In this document: positions 34,104 through 42,826 of the stretch, one piece after another
Position numbering within the stretch: position 1 is the stretch's first letter
Layout of the letters: the number at the start of each line of letters is the position of its first letter
From: Chitinophaga sp. YR573
GTDB taxonomy: Bacteria > Bacteroidota > Bacteroidia > Chitinophagales > Chitinophagaceae
Assembly: GCF_900110995.1 (NCBI RefSeq)
Contig: NZ_FOJF01000002.1
Coordinates: 372,001-436,000 of the forward strand
DNA: 64,000 nucleotides
Reading direction: 5' to 3'
The notes under the pieces: generated by a model
Database searches by the model: none
What the model was told of the DNA's origin: nothing
Seen by the model: only the letters and a program-made list of their open reading frames with translations
Program-made: the position numbers and the translations under genes

Positions 34104-35630
34104 TTAGTGAATAAACAAGCGTTCAACTTCTTCACGAGTTACGTTTAATTTAGCAGCTAACTGCTTCCCGAAATCGCTGTCTGCCATATAGAAATAACCT
34201 ACCATTTTACGCATTACATCCTTGTCTGTTACCTGGGCAAGATCTCCGCTCAGATTACTGATCAGGTTCGTCTTATCCTTTTCGCTCAGTGAGCGGTAGA
34301 ATTCTCCGGCTTGTTTAAAATCATTAGGCTTTGTAATCTTTGTCTGTACCGTATTTACAGTAGTAAAAGAGGCTGTCGGATAATCATATTTTGCATTATC
34401 TGTATTCCCATTCACGTCTGTATTGGGCTGGAAATTAATATCGGAGTTTTTACCACGATTGCTGAAAGCGCCATCCTGGCTATAGCTATTTACGGCCACT
34501 TTAGGCGCATTTACCGGTAATTGCTGAAAGTTGGCACCAATGCGGTAGCGTTGCGTATCGAAATATGAAAACAAACGTCCCTGAAGCAGTTTATCTTCTG
34601 AAGGAGCTATACCCGGTACCAGTGTGGCTGGTGAAAATGCCGATTGTTCCACTTCCTCAAAGTAGTTTCCAGGTAATTTATTTAAGGTCATTTTACCTAC
34701 CAATACTGGTTTGGCAATAGTTTCCGGCCATATTTTAGTAGGGTCCAGCGGGTTGAAATCATACTTGTCCAGATCTTCCGGCTTCAATAGCTGTACATAC
34801 AATTCCCAGGATGGATAATTTCCTTTTTTGATATTATCATACAGGTCTACAGTAGCATGCTGGAAATCTTTTGCCTGTATGGCTACTGCTTCCTCTGCCG
34901 TTAGGTTCTTTTCTCCCTGTAAAGTCTTCCAGGTATATTTTACATAGGTAACTTCGCCTTTAGCATTTACCCATTTAAATGCATGTACGCCAGATCCGTT
35001 CATTTGACGGTAGTTGGCCGGAATGCCATAGTCGGAGTACACTCTGGTGAGCATATGTGTAGCTTCCGGTATGTGACTGAAAAAGTTAAATACCCGGTTA
35101 GGATCTTGTTTATTATAAATAGGGGATGGTTTAAATGCATGCACCATGTCGGGGAATTTCATGGCATCCCGTATAAAGAATACAGGCAGATTATTACCTA
35201 CCAGGTCATAATTGCCCTGATCTGTATAGAATTTTGTGGCAAAACCCCGGGGATCTCTGAGTGTTTCGGGTGAGCCATTACCATGTACTACAGTGGAAAA
35301 CCTTACAAATACAGGGGTTGTTTTTCCTTTTTTTGAAAAAAGAGAAGCTACAGTATACTGTGAAAAATCGCCTGCTGCTATAAATTCTCCATAGGCACCG
35401 GCACCGCGTGCATGCACCACTCTTTCCGGTATCCTTTCACGGTCAAATGCGGCCAGTTTTTCTACCAGGTGAATATCTTCCAGTAATACAGGCCCATTCT
35501 GGCCCACGGTCTTGGAATCCTGGTTGTCGCCTACCGGTGCGCCGGTATTGGTGGTTAATTGTTTTTGCTGAGCCATCGCTAATCCATGCAATAAACAGAA
35601 TAATAGTAGCAGTTTGATTCTTTTCATCAT
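34104..35630 (-). CDS. Exported monofunctional haem catalase
   Basis: About 508 residues from the ATG pair at 35627/35630; the longer frame lacks a signal at its start. The signal peptide is KRIKLLLLFCLLHGLAMAQQ, so the enzyme is periplasmic. Active-site His72 lies in RVVHARGAGAYG, the Asn in DLVGNNLPVFF and the haem-ligand Tyr in LFSYFDTQRYRIGANF; these are all catalase hallmarks. The size fits a small-subunit clade. It would break down hydrogen peroxide outside the cytoplasm. An ankyrin-repeat gene follows 2 bp later. Confidence 0.95.
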   Translation of the reverse strand: MMKRIKLLLLFCLLHGLAMAQQKQLTTNTGAPVGDNQDSKTVGQNGPVLLEDIHLVEKLAAFDRERIPERVVHARGAGAYGEFIAAGDFSQYTVASLFSKKGKTTPVFVRFSTVVHGNGSPETLRDPRGFATKFYTDQGNYDLVGNNLPVFFIRDAMKFPDMVHAFKPSPIYNKQDPNRVFNFFSHIPEATHMLTRVYSDYGIPANYRQMNGSGVHAFKWVNAKGEVTYVKYTWKTLQGEKNLTAEEAVAIQAKDFQHATVDLYDNIKKGNYPSWELYVQLLKPEDLDKYDFNPLDPTKIWPETIAKPVLVGKMTLNKLPGNYFEEVEQSAFSPATLVPGIAPSEDKLLQGRLFSYFDTQRYRIGANFQQLPVNAPKVAVNSYSQDGAFSNRGKNSDINFQPNTDVNGNTDNAKYDYPTASFTTVNTVQTKITKPNDFKQAGEFYRSLSEKDKTNLISNLSGDLAQVTDKDVMRKMVGYFYMADSDFGKQLAAKLNVTREEVERLFIH

Positions 35631-35727
35631 TGGTATGTAAATTTTTTTCTGGCCGTAAAGATGTACTAAAAGATCCATCAATTAAATTGATATGGTTTAT
35701 CCTTACATAGAGATTACCTATATGATG

Positions 35728-35760
35728 AAAAAAGGGGTGTATCATTGATACACCCCTTTT
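35728..35760. terminator. Rho-independent terminator
   Basis: Run of A, GGGGTGTAT, loop, ATACACCCC, run of T. The stem is perfect and has a T-tract on each strand. It lies after the NmrA-like reductase gene and before the catalase gene on the minus strand. Confidence 0.85.
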
Positions 35761-35781
35761 TTATATTTATTTAAATCTATT

Positions 35782-36678
35782 TTAGTTATTGAATTGATAG
35801 GCTGCGGAGAACTCTTTAGCAAATTGCTGTAATGACGTTTGTCCTACTGATTGTAATTTATGTTTATTGAAATCTTCCATAAAACTTCCATTCTTTAAAG
35901 CTACTCCGATTTCAACCATGTACACCTTTGCCATTTGTTCAGAGAAGCCATTTTGGATCAAAGCATTGAATAATTGCTCATCTGTGAATGCAACCCAATT
36001 CACCCCGGATTTTCCAACTGCATTGCCTAATACCGCTGCAATTTCCAATCCGTTTTTCTCATCGCTTACAATATATTGGAACTGCTTTCCGGAGAAAGAT
36101 AAAGTATCTAAAGCATTGAATGCAACTTCAGCAATATCCCGCGGATGAGTCAGCGGCAGACTAACAGAACCATCGAAATTATTCCCCAGCATATTCTGAT
36201 GTTTAATCAATCCTATAGAGCCATAGAAATTGGTCAGAAACATTCCGGGGCGAAGATGCAATACATTAACACCCTCTAATTCATTTAGCTGTTGTTCTAC
36301 AAAATAATTAGGACCAGTAGGGCCCAGTCCATCAGGAATATGGGCACCAATGCTACTTAAATTAACCGCATACTTAATCCCGTTTTCTTTAATAGCTTTT
36401 GCATACTGCGCACCTACTGTTCTAATGTATTGCTTTAAATCAGTTGTCCTGAAATTTGGCGGAATCATTAAATAAACTGCATCGCTACCTTTAAAAGATC
36501 CGGATATGAAATCATAGTCCTCCACCGAACCTATGGCTGGAATAGCATTGAGCTTCTTAATTTCATTTACCTTATCTGCACTGGAACTGATAACTTTTAC
36601 TTCGTGTCCGTTGGTAACTAATTTTTCAATAAGTACACGACTTATATTTCCGAGAGACCCTGTTACTGTAATTTTCAT
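35782..36678 (-). CDS. NmrA-like NAD(P)-binding protein
   Basis: 298-residue atypical short-chain reductase. The N-terminal dinucleotide motif is TGSLGNISRVLIEKL (GxxGxxG-like: Gly7, Gly10), and the sheet order fits NmrA/QOR2. No Tyr-xxx-Lys catalytic pair stands out, as expected for the NmrA branch. It could be a quinone or aldehyde reductase or a redox sensor. The palindrome at 36735-36758 and the promoter at 36705-36735 are typical of genes controlled by HxlR/QorR-type redox regulators, though no such regulator gene is in the window. Confidence 0.85.
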   Translation of the reverse strand: MKITVTGSLGNISRVLIEKLVTNGHEVKVISSSADKVNEIKKLNAIPAIGSVEDYDFISGSFKGSDAVYLMIPPNFRTTDLKQYIRTVGAQYAKAIKENGIKYAVNLSSIGAHIPDGLGPTGPNYFVEQQLNELEGVNVLHLRPGMFLTNFYGSIGLIKHQNMLGNNFDGSVSLPLTHPRDIAEVAFNALDTLSFSGKQFQYIVSDEKNGLEIAAVLGNAVGKSGVNWVAFTDEQLFNALIQNGFSEQMAKVYMVEIGVALKNGSFMEDFNKHKLQSVGQTSLQQFAKEFSAAYQFNN

Positions 36679-36704
36679 AATTGATATATTTTAAATTTAC
36701 AGAA

Positions 36705-36758
36705 CAAAGGTATTTCTCAACCTGCTTCTCAACAAGTACTTACCCCGGAGTAGGTACT
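36705..36758 (-). promoter_or_regulatory. Promoter and palindromic operator of reductase gene
   Basis: On the minus strand a -7 box TACCTTTG (36705-36712) and a -33 TTG (36733-36735) are 20 bp apart. A palindrome AGTACTTAC (36735-36743) / GTAGGTACT (36750-36758) with a 6-bp spacer and one mismatch covers the -33 side. The form resembles HxlR-family operators. Confidence 0.6.
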
Positions 36759-36763
36759 TCTCT

Positions 36764-37939
36764 CTATAACCTGCATTTAAACTTGGACACTTTTGTAGAT
36801 TTTACCTGGGTAAGAAAGCCATATTGATCAATAGCATATTCTATCGTTTCATCAGAGTCTTCGCAGTTATCATGATAGGAGACAATCTTTTTTATTACCT
36901 GTCCCTGATCGTTATAAACATAACTGCTCTGATGCGGAGTAGCCTTTAGTGCCACAGAGTCCGCGGCAGCAAGATTCGTAATATACAAAGGGGATTTATA
37001 CTCTTTATCTGAAATAAGAAGCCCTGTAGAATCATAACCGTATACATTCATTAATACTTCCTGTGTACCGTAATTAAGATCTCTGCTAACTTCCATCTTC
37101 CTGTCTATTGCTCCTTTGCCGGAGAAATCCATCCTGTAGCTTTTTAATCCCTGGTAAGGCATCTTCGGCTGGTAAAGATTATCTTTCTGTATACTACCAG
37201 TGCGTTCATACCTGAAGCGATCGATATATTCAGTAGACTTTACCGGTGGCTTTGACATGTAGTATGAATAATTGTAGACACTATCAGGTCTTTTCTTCCC
37301 ATTATAATATATGCAATGGAATGTCCAGTTATCATGGTCTTTGCATTCAACACTATCCACCGCATCGTTTGTGTAGGTAAGGAAATACCTGGTGATCTGA
37401 TGATAGACTTTTTCCAGTCCCGCATTTGCCTGGCCTATCGTAATTATACGTGAAGGATGGATAGAATCGTACACAAAGAAATAAGAATACTTTAATTCAG
37501 TGACCCAGGTCCAGGTAGTATTAAAATCAGGTACGTTACGTGTTTTATTCTTATTTGCGTATTGTAACATATGCTTCACTTTTGTTGAATCATACGTAAC
37601 AAGTATCCTGTCGGTTGTATGCCCGAGAATATTTTTAAGCAGAATAGTAGCGGATGTATCCGTTACATCTTTGTATTCGGTATACTTCTTCCTGTCACTG
37701 TATATATCATATGGAGTGCTGAACATCTGTCCACAAGTAAACATTAAAGAAAGAAGATCATCTGTATTTACTCTCCTGACTTCCGCAGGTGTTAATACTT
37801 TCTTTTCTGCAATTTTCTCTTTAACAGGTTGCGGTTTTTTTGAAACAGCAGTTTTAGGTGCAATCTTCTGTTTGGATACCTGCGAAAAGCTTAACATGCT
37901 AATCCCACAGCAGATAATTAAGAGGCAATACTTTTTCAT
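36764..37939 (-). CDS. Secreted protein with degenerate YD-like repeats
   Basis: 391 residues with a signal peptide (MKKYCLLIICCGISMLSFSQ), a Lys/Pro/Ala-rich linker (about 21-52) and a mature domain. Its C-terminal part contains short beta-hairpin motifs of the form YGYDSTGLLI, YVYNDQGQVIKK and YAIDQYGFLTQV, like degenerate RHS/YD repeats. No toxin domain follows, so it is not a full RHS toxin. Function unknown. It lies on the minus strand upstream of the reductase gene but is separated from it by that gene's own promoter. Confidence 0.7.
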   Translation of the reverse strand: MKKYCLLIICCGISMLSFSQVSKQKIAPKTAVSKKPQPVKEKIAEKKVLTPAEVRRVNTDDLLSLMFTCGQMFSTPYDIYSDRKKYTEYKDVTDTSATILLKNILGHTTDRILVTYDSTKVKHMLQYANKNKTRNVPDFNTTWTWVTELKYSYFFVYDSIHPSRIITIGQANAGLEKVYHQITRYFLTYTNDAVDSVECKDHDNWTFHCIYYNGKKRPDSVYNYSYYMSKPPVKSTEYIDRFRYERTGSIQKDNLYQPKMPYQGLKSYRMDFSGKGAIDRKMEVSRDLNYGTQEVLMNVYGYDSTGLLISDKEYKSPLYITNLAAADSVALKATPHQSSYVYNDQGQVIKKIVSYHDNCEDSDETIEYAIDQYGFLTQVKSTKVSKFKCRL

Positions 37940-38003
37940 ATAGGTAGGTATAGATTTTGTACCGAAGATACAAAATATTATAAAATATTACATATTTACC
38001 AGA

Positions 38004-39167
38004 TTAGATAAAATCCCCCTTTCTCAGTTTTAATTTCAATACGCCTGCAGCTTTGGTATAACCACCTTCTGCTCCATCTACAAAATGAATATGATCATCC
38101 TTCAGATCATGTACATAACAGGACATAACAGACTCTTTGCTTACATAAAATGCATATAAAATTTCTCCGGCAGTCTCCAATGTATTCAATGCTTCCTGAA
38201 GAAGTAAGCGCTGTTTTTCTGTCCCGGTGATGACGGTATTTATTTTACCATCAATGACCAATGTATCAGACATCTCTACCAGCCGGTTCAGGTAGGTTTT
38301 TCCATTTCTCGTTTGAAAATAAAGATAACCGAGAGAATTGGTGAGCCATATCCGGATAAGATTAAAGACTTTCATTTCGCCGAATCTGGCACGTATCTCC
38401 AATCCCAGTTTGGTAAAAGTACCTTTCAATCTGAGTTTTGAAACAGATATTGGCTGCCTTTTTTCAGGAGTTCCATATATTTCGTCTATATGGAAAATTA
38501 CTTTTCTGTATGCTTCTGATTGTTTCACCCTGTCAGCTGCAATAGCAATTAAAGTGACCACTTCATAGTTATTTTCCGGTGGCTTAATTCTATCCCAACG
38601 GCATTGCATCCCATTAAGATTCAGTTCATGCTCCAGGAGATCCGGATCAGGAAGCTGATAGTCCTCTCTTTTTATAAGCTTCTCTGCATACATTAAACCA
38701 TCTCCCAATATTATCGGAATGGAAAAATTTCCCGAGCTACTGAATTTACTTACCTTAAGTTCAGATCCATGTTCATAAATCTCCCTGACAGGCATCGTAC
38801 CTATCCGTAGTTCAATATTGAAATTCTTCTGTGTATTGATTTTATATAATCGAAGAGCACCTATAGCAGCATCTTTAACAACCTGTGGAACAATGAAAGT
38901 AGCACCGTCCCCTCCGAAGAAGAATGGAATGGTAATATTCGCCTTAAAACTTATATTCAGTACAGCCACAATACTTCCGGTGGCAATGAGATTTACGGTT
39001 TCATGTAGTCCGCTTTGTACTGCAGCAGTAGAATTTTTAATATCCGTTATAATAACATACCAGTTGTCGGGGATTTTATAAAACAAATGCTCCTCTGTTA
39101 AGAGATCACTCAAAGGAATACGATTCACCGGCAATCTTGAATAAAACTGATCGTTATTCATGGACAT
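38004..39167 (-). CDS. DUF3095 family protein, cyclase-like
   Basis: About 387 residues from the ATG at 39167 (MSMNNDQFYS); a longer start at 39194 is possible. There is no signal peptide. It belongs to DUF3095. The N-terminal half has VIITDIKNSTAAV (Asp42) and PFFFGGDGATFIVP (Gly85-Gly86-Asp87), matching the two metal-binding Asp positions of class III nucleotide cyclases (TDIxGST and the GGD turn). A nucleotide-cyclase or related palm fold is therefore likely, but no product is known. A C-terminal part of about 150 residues follows (KRQPISVSKLRLKGTF...). No obvious effector lies beside it. Confidence 0.75.
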   Translation of the reverse strand: MSMNNDQFYSRLPVNRIPLSDLLTEEHLFYKIPDNWYVIITDIKNSTAAVQSGLHETVNLIATGSIVAVLNISFKANITIPFFFGGDGATFIVPQVVKDAAIGALRLYKINTQKNFNIELRIGTMPVREIYEHGSELKVSKFSSSGNFSIPIILGDGLMYAEKLIKREDYQLPDPDLLEHELNLNGMQCRWDRIKPPENNYEVVTLIAIAADRVKQSEAYRKVIFHIDEIYGTPEKRQPISVSKLRLKGTFTKLGLEIRARFGEMKVFNLIRIWLTNSLGYLYFQTRNGKTYLNRLVEMSDTLVIDGKINTVITGTEKQRLLLQEALNTLETAGEILYAFYVSKESVMSCYVHDLKDDHIHFVDGAEGGYTKAAGVLKLKLRKGDFI

Positions 39168-39217
39168 ACTATGCTTTATCCTTTGATAACGCAACCTTTA
39201 ATCAATTGTTTATAAAA

Positions 39218-39248
39218 AACAACCCGTGTTGGGGTTACACGGGTTGTT
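39218..39248 (-). terminator. Rho-independent terminator
   Basis: Arms AACAACCCGTGT (39218-39229) and ACACGGGTTGTT (39237-39248) are perfectly complementary. On the minus strand they are followed by a T-tract, 5 bp after the small secreted-protein gene. Confidence 0.85.
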
Positions 39249-39253
39249 CATCT

Positions 39254-39646
39254 TTAATTTACTGAGAAACCTCCACTTCCGCAGGTACATGGTACACCAG
39301 TAAAGTAGGCCGAAGTGCCATAGACGTTATAGTTGTACGTGCAAACACTGCCTGCAATAGTATAATTGGAGGATGCACCGCCTGTGGGGTGTATACCAAC
39401 CTGGTAGGTACCGGATGGAATTGTAACAGAATTGTTGTTAAACTGGAATTGATAAGTGCCTGATGAGTTACTGAATTCAATTACCCAGATACCTGAAACG
39501 TTTGAACCTTTTGATAAGGTGACCGTGAAATCCGCTCTGGTATCTGGTTTGTGAGATGAAGCTTTAGCTGGCTTCTTTGGATTGCTGGCAGATAATGTTG
39601 TGCCCAGCACAACCATACATAATAGCAGGAATGTGAGTTTTTTCAT
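39254..39646 (-). CDS. Small secreted protein
   Basis: 130 residues from the ATG at 39646 (MKKLTFLLLCMVVLGTTLSAS), a clear signal peptide; the longer frame begins in the untranslated leader. A Lys/Pro/Ser-rich linker precedes a compact beta-rich domain with Asn, Ser, Gly and three Cys near the end (SVCTYNYN, PCTCGSGG), suggestive of a disulfide. No family recognised. It has its own terminator. The role is unknown; a surface or periplasmic structural protein is possible. Confidence 0.7.
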   Translation of the reverse strand: MKKLTFLLLCMVVLGTTLSASNPKKPAKASSHKPDTRADFTVTLSKGSNVSGIWVIEFSNSSGTYQFQFNNNSVTIPSGTYQVGIHPTGGASSNYTIAGSVCTYNYNVYGTSAYFTGVPCTCGSGGFSVN

Positions 39647-39776
39647 GTGGGTTTGGGTTTTTGGGTTTGGGTATATTGTGTTATACAATTTAAGTATTAA
39701 AACTCAGTATAAGAAAACTCTTCGTCATAACTATAGGTAGGCTGTAGGTAGATCATCACCAGAATAACAGGGTTTT

Positions 39777-39860
39777 AACTGGTATATAAGCCCACTCTAA
39801 ATAAGGTGAGCTTGTATACCAGTTATAGAGGACTTATAGTGGGCTTATATAGGGCTTATA
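39777..39860. repeat. Overlapping inverted repeats in gene-free stretch
   Basis: AACTGGTATA (39777-39786) pairs with TATACCAGTT (39815-39824). TATAAGCCCACT (39785-39796) pairs with AGTGGGCTTATA (39838-39849), both perfectly. GGGCTTATA occurs again at 39852-39860. The two stems share sequence and cannot form together, as in a switch. The surrounding 390-bp stretch (39647-40036) between divergent genes holds no coding. Confidence 0.6.
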
Positions 39861-40036
39861 CCTTCATATAGGTTGAATATCAGTACGTTGCAGGTACTAG
39901 TTAATTCGCAGTAAAAAGGCTTACTTTATTTCTATAATATAAAAGTTATCTGTTAATCAATAGTTAAGACCTTTATAAATAGTCGTAAACAGAAACAATT
40001 GCAGGTGATTCTATGTTATAACATATAAACACTGTT

Positions 40037-40525
40037 ATGAAAACTTCTCTTTTTTCCAGGCAACAACTGCTGGCAGGCAGTTTCTTAATAATAACCGCAT
40101 TACTGGCCTCTTGTAGTAATAGTGGTGGTTATGGTAATGGCGATACTACACCTACCAATTATACTGTTAGCGCCACTCTTAACGGCGGGGCAGAGGTCCC
40201 TTCTAATGCCACCACAGGCACCGGTACTCTTACAGGTACTTACAATCCATCCACTTATAAATTGACTTATACACTTAACTGGACCGGCCTTACTGGTGTA
40301 GCCCATATGATGCATTTTCACGGTCCTGCCATTGCGGGACAAAGTGCCGGCGTAGAGGTCGCTATTACCGGTTTTAGCTCAGTTGCAGCTGGTAGCTATT
40401 CAGGTTCAGCAACATTTACTGCAAGTCAGGGCTCCGATTTAACAGGAGGGAAGATGTATGTAAATATTCATACCGCCGGATATCCGGATGGTGAAATAAG
40501 AGGGCAGTTATCAGCCACAAAATGA
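40037..40525 (+). CDS. CHRD-domain lipoprotein
   Basis: 162-residue lipoprotein (lipobox LLASC, Cys26) with one CHRD domain over about residues 42-158. Motifs seen are ATLNGGAEVPSNATTGTGTL, HMMHFHGPAIAGQSAG and YVNIHTAGYPDGEIRGQL, the usual CHRD blocks with conserved His and Gly. CHRD domains occur in chordin and in many bacterial secreted proteins of unknown function. Standing alone between divergent regions, it gives no pathway hint. Family call is secure, function unknown. Confidence 0.88.
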   Translation: MKTSLFSRQQLLAGSFLIITALLASCSNSGGYGNGDTTPTNYTVSATLNGGAEVPSNATTGTGTLTGTYNPSTYKLTYTLNWTGLTGVAHMMHFHGPAIAGQSAGVEVAITGFSSVAAGSYSGSATFTASQGSDLTGGKMYVNIHTAGYPDGEIRGQLSATK

Positions 40526-40577
40526 CAATAAAAAAAGCCAACAATTGTTACCCCGAGAATATTTCTTCCCTAAATAA

Positions 40578-40599
40578 ATGTCAAATTGACGATTAATAA
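40578..40599. promoter_or_regulatory. GTCAAATTGAC operator, copy 1 (before GH127)
   Basis: A 22-bp stretch starting ATGTCAAATTGACG is identical to 47284-47305 in front of the GH31/GH51 genes. Its centre GTCAAATTGAC is an odd-length near-palindrome. It lies about 180 bp upstream of the GH127 gene and is probably the site of a common regulator of the arabinoside genes. Confidence 0.7.
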
Positions 40600-40642
40600 A
40601 GAATTTTTATTAGTTTTCATTCTGAAAGATCCTGTATAATTT

Positions 40643-40702
40643 AAAATCAATGTTGTTTAGCTAAATTCAGAAACATGGGTTTTGCTAAACAACATTGATT
40701 TT
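40643..40702. repeat. Perfect 19-bp inverted repeat in GH127 leader
   Basis: Arms AAAATCAATGTTGTTTAGC (40643-40661) and GCTAAACAACATTGATTTT (40684-40702) enclose 22 nt. Outer CCTGTA/TACAGG (40631 and 40713 areas) extend the symmetry. It lies between the operator and the GH127 start and could be an attenuator or leader structure. Confidence 0.65.
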
Positions 40703-40780
40703 GAAGCTGAATTACAGGACAAAAATTCCAGTTATGAAACGTTTTCCGCTTTTCCGCATGCGGATATATAAGTTTTCTAT

Positions 40781-42820
40781 ATGAAAAAGATATTGCTGTT
40801 ATTGGGGGTTTGTGTAGCAACCACCGCATTGGGACAAGTAAAAGATTATCCCTTTAAATCAGTCAGCTTTACAGCAGTAAGGGTAACAGACAGTTTCTGG
40901 CTGCCTCGTCTGCGCATTAATCACATGGTTACTATTCCGGCTTCATTTCAACGCTGTGAAAGCACTGGCAGAGTCAGTAATTTTGAAATGGCTGCCGCCC
41001 ATTCGGGTAAGTTCTGCACTACTTTCCCGTTCGATGACACAGATATCTATAAAACCATTGAAGGTGCATCCTTTTCATTGAGCCTTTTCCCGGATAAAAA
41101 GCTGTCTGCATACATTGATTCGCTCATTGTTAAGATCAGGAACGCCCAGGAGCCGGATGGTTACCTGTATACGGCAAGGACTATCAACCCGGCATCTCCG
41201 CATGAATGGGCCGGACCAGAAAGGTGGATCAAGGAGCGGGAATTAAGTCATGAGCTATATAATGCCGGACATCTGTATGAAGCTGCTTTTGCCCATTATT
41301 ATGCCACCGGTAAAAGAACTCTCCTTGATATTGCGCTTAAAAATGCAGACCTGGTTTGTTCCGTATTCGGCCCTGATAAAAAACATGTAGCTCCTGGTCA
41401 TGAAATCGTTGAAATGGGCCTGGTAAAGTTGTACCGTATTACAGGGAAGAAGGAATACCTGGAAACAGCAAAGTTTTTCATCAATGAACGCGGTCATTAT
41501 ACAGGCTATGATGCCAAGAGTAAAGATCTCTGGAAGAACGGTGCTTACTGGCAGGATGATAAACCGGTAACAGAACAATATGAAGCAGAAGGGCATGCTG
41601 TCCGTGCAGGCTATCTGTATGCCGGTATGGCCGATGTAGCTGCATTAACAGGAGATGAAAGCCTGCTGCATGCCATAGACACCATCTGGGATAATATGGT
41701 AAGCAAAAAAATGTATGTACAGGGAGGATTAGGCGCTGTTCCATCAGGAGAACGTTTTGGCGACAATTACGAACTTCCCAATACTACTGCCTATAATGAG
41801 ACCTGCGCTTCCATTGCAAGCGTATACTGGAATTACAGGATGTTCCTGTTGCATGGGGATTCAAAGTACATGGACATACTGGAAAAGACACTATACAATG
41901 GATTGATCTCCGGACTGGGTCTGGATGGGAAATCATTTTTCTATAGTAATGCGATGGAAATCAAAAATTCCTTCTCACATAAGAACCTGGAGCCGGAACG
42001 CTCCGGCTGGTTTGATTGTTCCTGTTGTCCTACCAACCTTACAAGACTGATACCTTCTATCCCGGGTTATGTATATGCTCAAAAGGATGATAAGATCTAT
42101 GTAAACCTGTTTATCGCCAGCAATGCAACACTAACCCTGCAGAACAGGTCTGTGAACATTGAACAACAAAACAGCTATCCCTGGAACGGGGACCTGGTAT
42201 TTAAAATTTCGCCGGAAAAAACACCGCTTGCATTTAATCTCCTGATACGTATACCAGGATGGGCACAAAATGAAGCCGTTCCTTTAGGGCTGTATAAATT
42301 TGCTACCAGTTCCGATAAGAAACCTGTCATTAAAGTGAATGGACAACCGGTGGAATATGAGATAAAAAAAGGGTATGCATCTATTGCACGCACCTGGAAA
42401 AAGAACGATAGGGTAGAAGTGGAGCTTCCAATGGAAGTACGGAAAGTAAAGGCGAATGAAATGATAAAAGATGATATTGGTAAAGTAGCATTACAGCGTG
42501 GCCCAATCATCTATTGTGGCGAATGGGTAGATAACAATGGTAAAACAAGTAATATCATCATTCCTTACAATGCTGTTTTTACATCAACATATGAACCTGG
42601 TATGTTAAATGGTGTAGAAGTAATTAACAGTGATGTACCGGTAGTTGTAATTGATGAAAACGGGCAAACGGTTAGCACTGTAAGAAGAAAGTTCACAGCT
42701 ATCCCTTATTATGCCTGGGCAAACAGAGGTAAAGGGGAAATGATGGTCTGGTTCCCTGAGAAAATAAATGATGTCAATCTATTGACGAACAAGCCTGATG
42801 ATAATACAGTTTCAAAGTAA
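40781..42820 (+). CDS. GH127 beta-L-arabinofuranosidase-like enzyme
   Basis: 679-residue secreted enzyme (signal peptide MKKILLLLGVCVATTALGQ) of GH127 (formerly DUF1680), with an (alpha/alpha)6 barrel and C-terminal beta domains. The zinc site and active site of HypBA1 are retained: Glu340-Thr-Cys342 (YNETCAS), Cys413-Ser-Cys415-Cys416 (FDCSCCPTNLTR), with Cys415 at the nucleophile position, and Glu324 (GERFG) at the acid/base position. It should remove beta-L-arabinofuranosyl or similar residues from plant glycans. It is followed 6 bp later by a GH43 gene, and a shared operator with the GH31/GH51 genes supports a common substrate. Confidence 0.9.
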   Translation: MKKILLLLGVCVATTALGQVKDYPFKSVSFTAVRVTDSFWLPRLRINHMVTIPASFQRCESTGRVSNFEMAAAHSGKFCTTFPFDDTDIYKTIEGASFSLSLFPDKKLSAYIDSLIVKIRNAQEPDGYLYTARTINPASPHEWAGPERWIKERELSHELYNAGHLYEAAFAHYYATGKRTLLDIALKNADLVCSVFGPDKKHVAPGHEIVEMGLVKLYRITGKKEYLETAKFFINERGHYTGYDAKSKDLWKNGAYWQDDKPVTEQYEAEGHAVRAGYLYAGMADVAALTGDESLLHAIDTIWDNMVSKKMYVQGGLGAVPSGERFGDNYELPNTTAYNETCASIASVYWNYRMFLLHGDSKYMDILEKTLYNGLISGLGLDGKSFFYSNAMEIKNSFSHKNLEPERSGWFDCSCCPTNLTRLIPSIPGYVYAQKDDKIYVNLFIASNATLTLQNRSVNIEQQNSYPWNGDLVFKISPEKTPLAFNLLIRIPGWAQNEAVPLGLYKFATSSDKKPVIKVNGQPVEYEIKKGYASIARTWKKNDRVEVELPMEVRKVKANEMIKDDIGKVALQRGPIIYCGEWVDNNGKTSNIIIPYNAVFTSTYEPGMLNGVEVINSDVPVVVIDENGQTVSTVRRKFTAIPYYAWANRGKGEMMVWFPEKINDVNLLTNKPDDNTVSK

Positions 42821-42826
42821 AAACAT

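Noticed and set aside
36764..37939. RHS toxin
   Set aside because: Only a few degenerate YD-like hairpins and no core repeat shell or C-terminal toxin domain.
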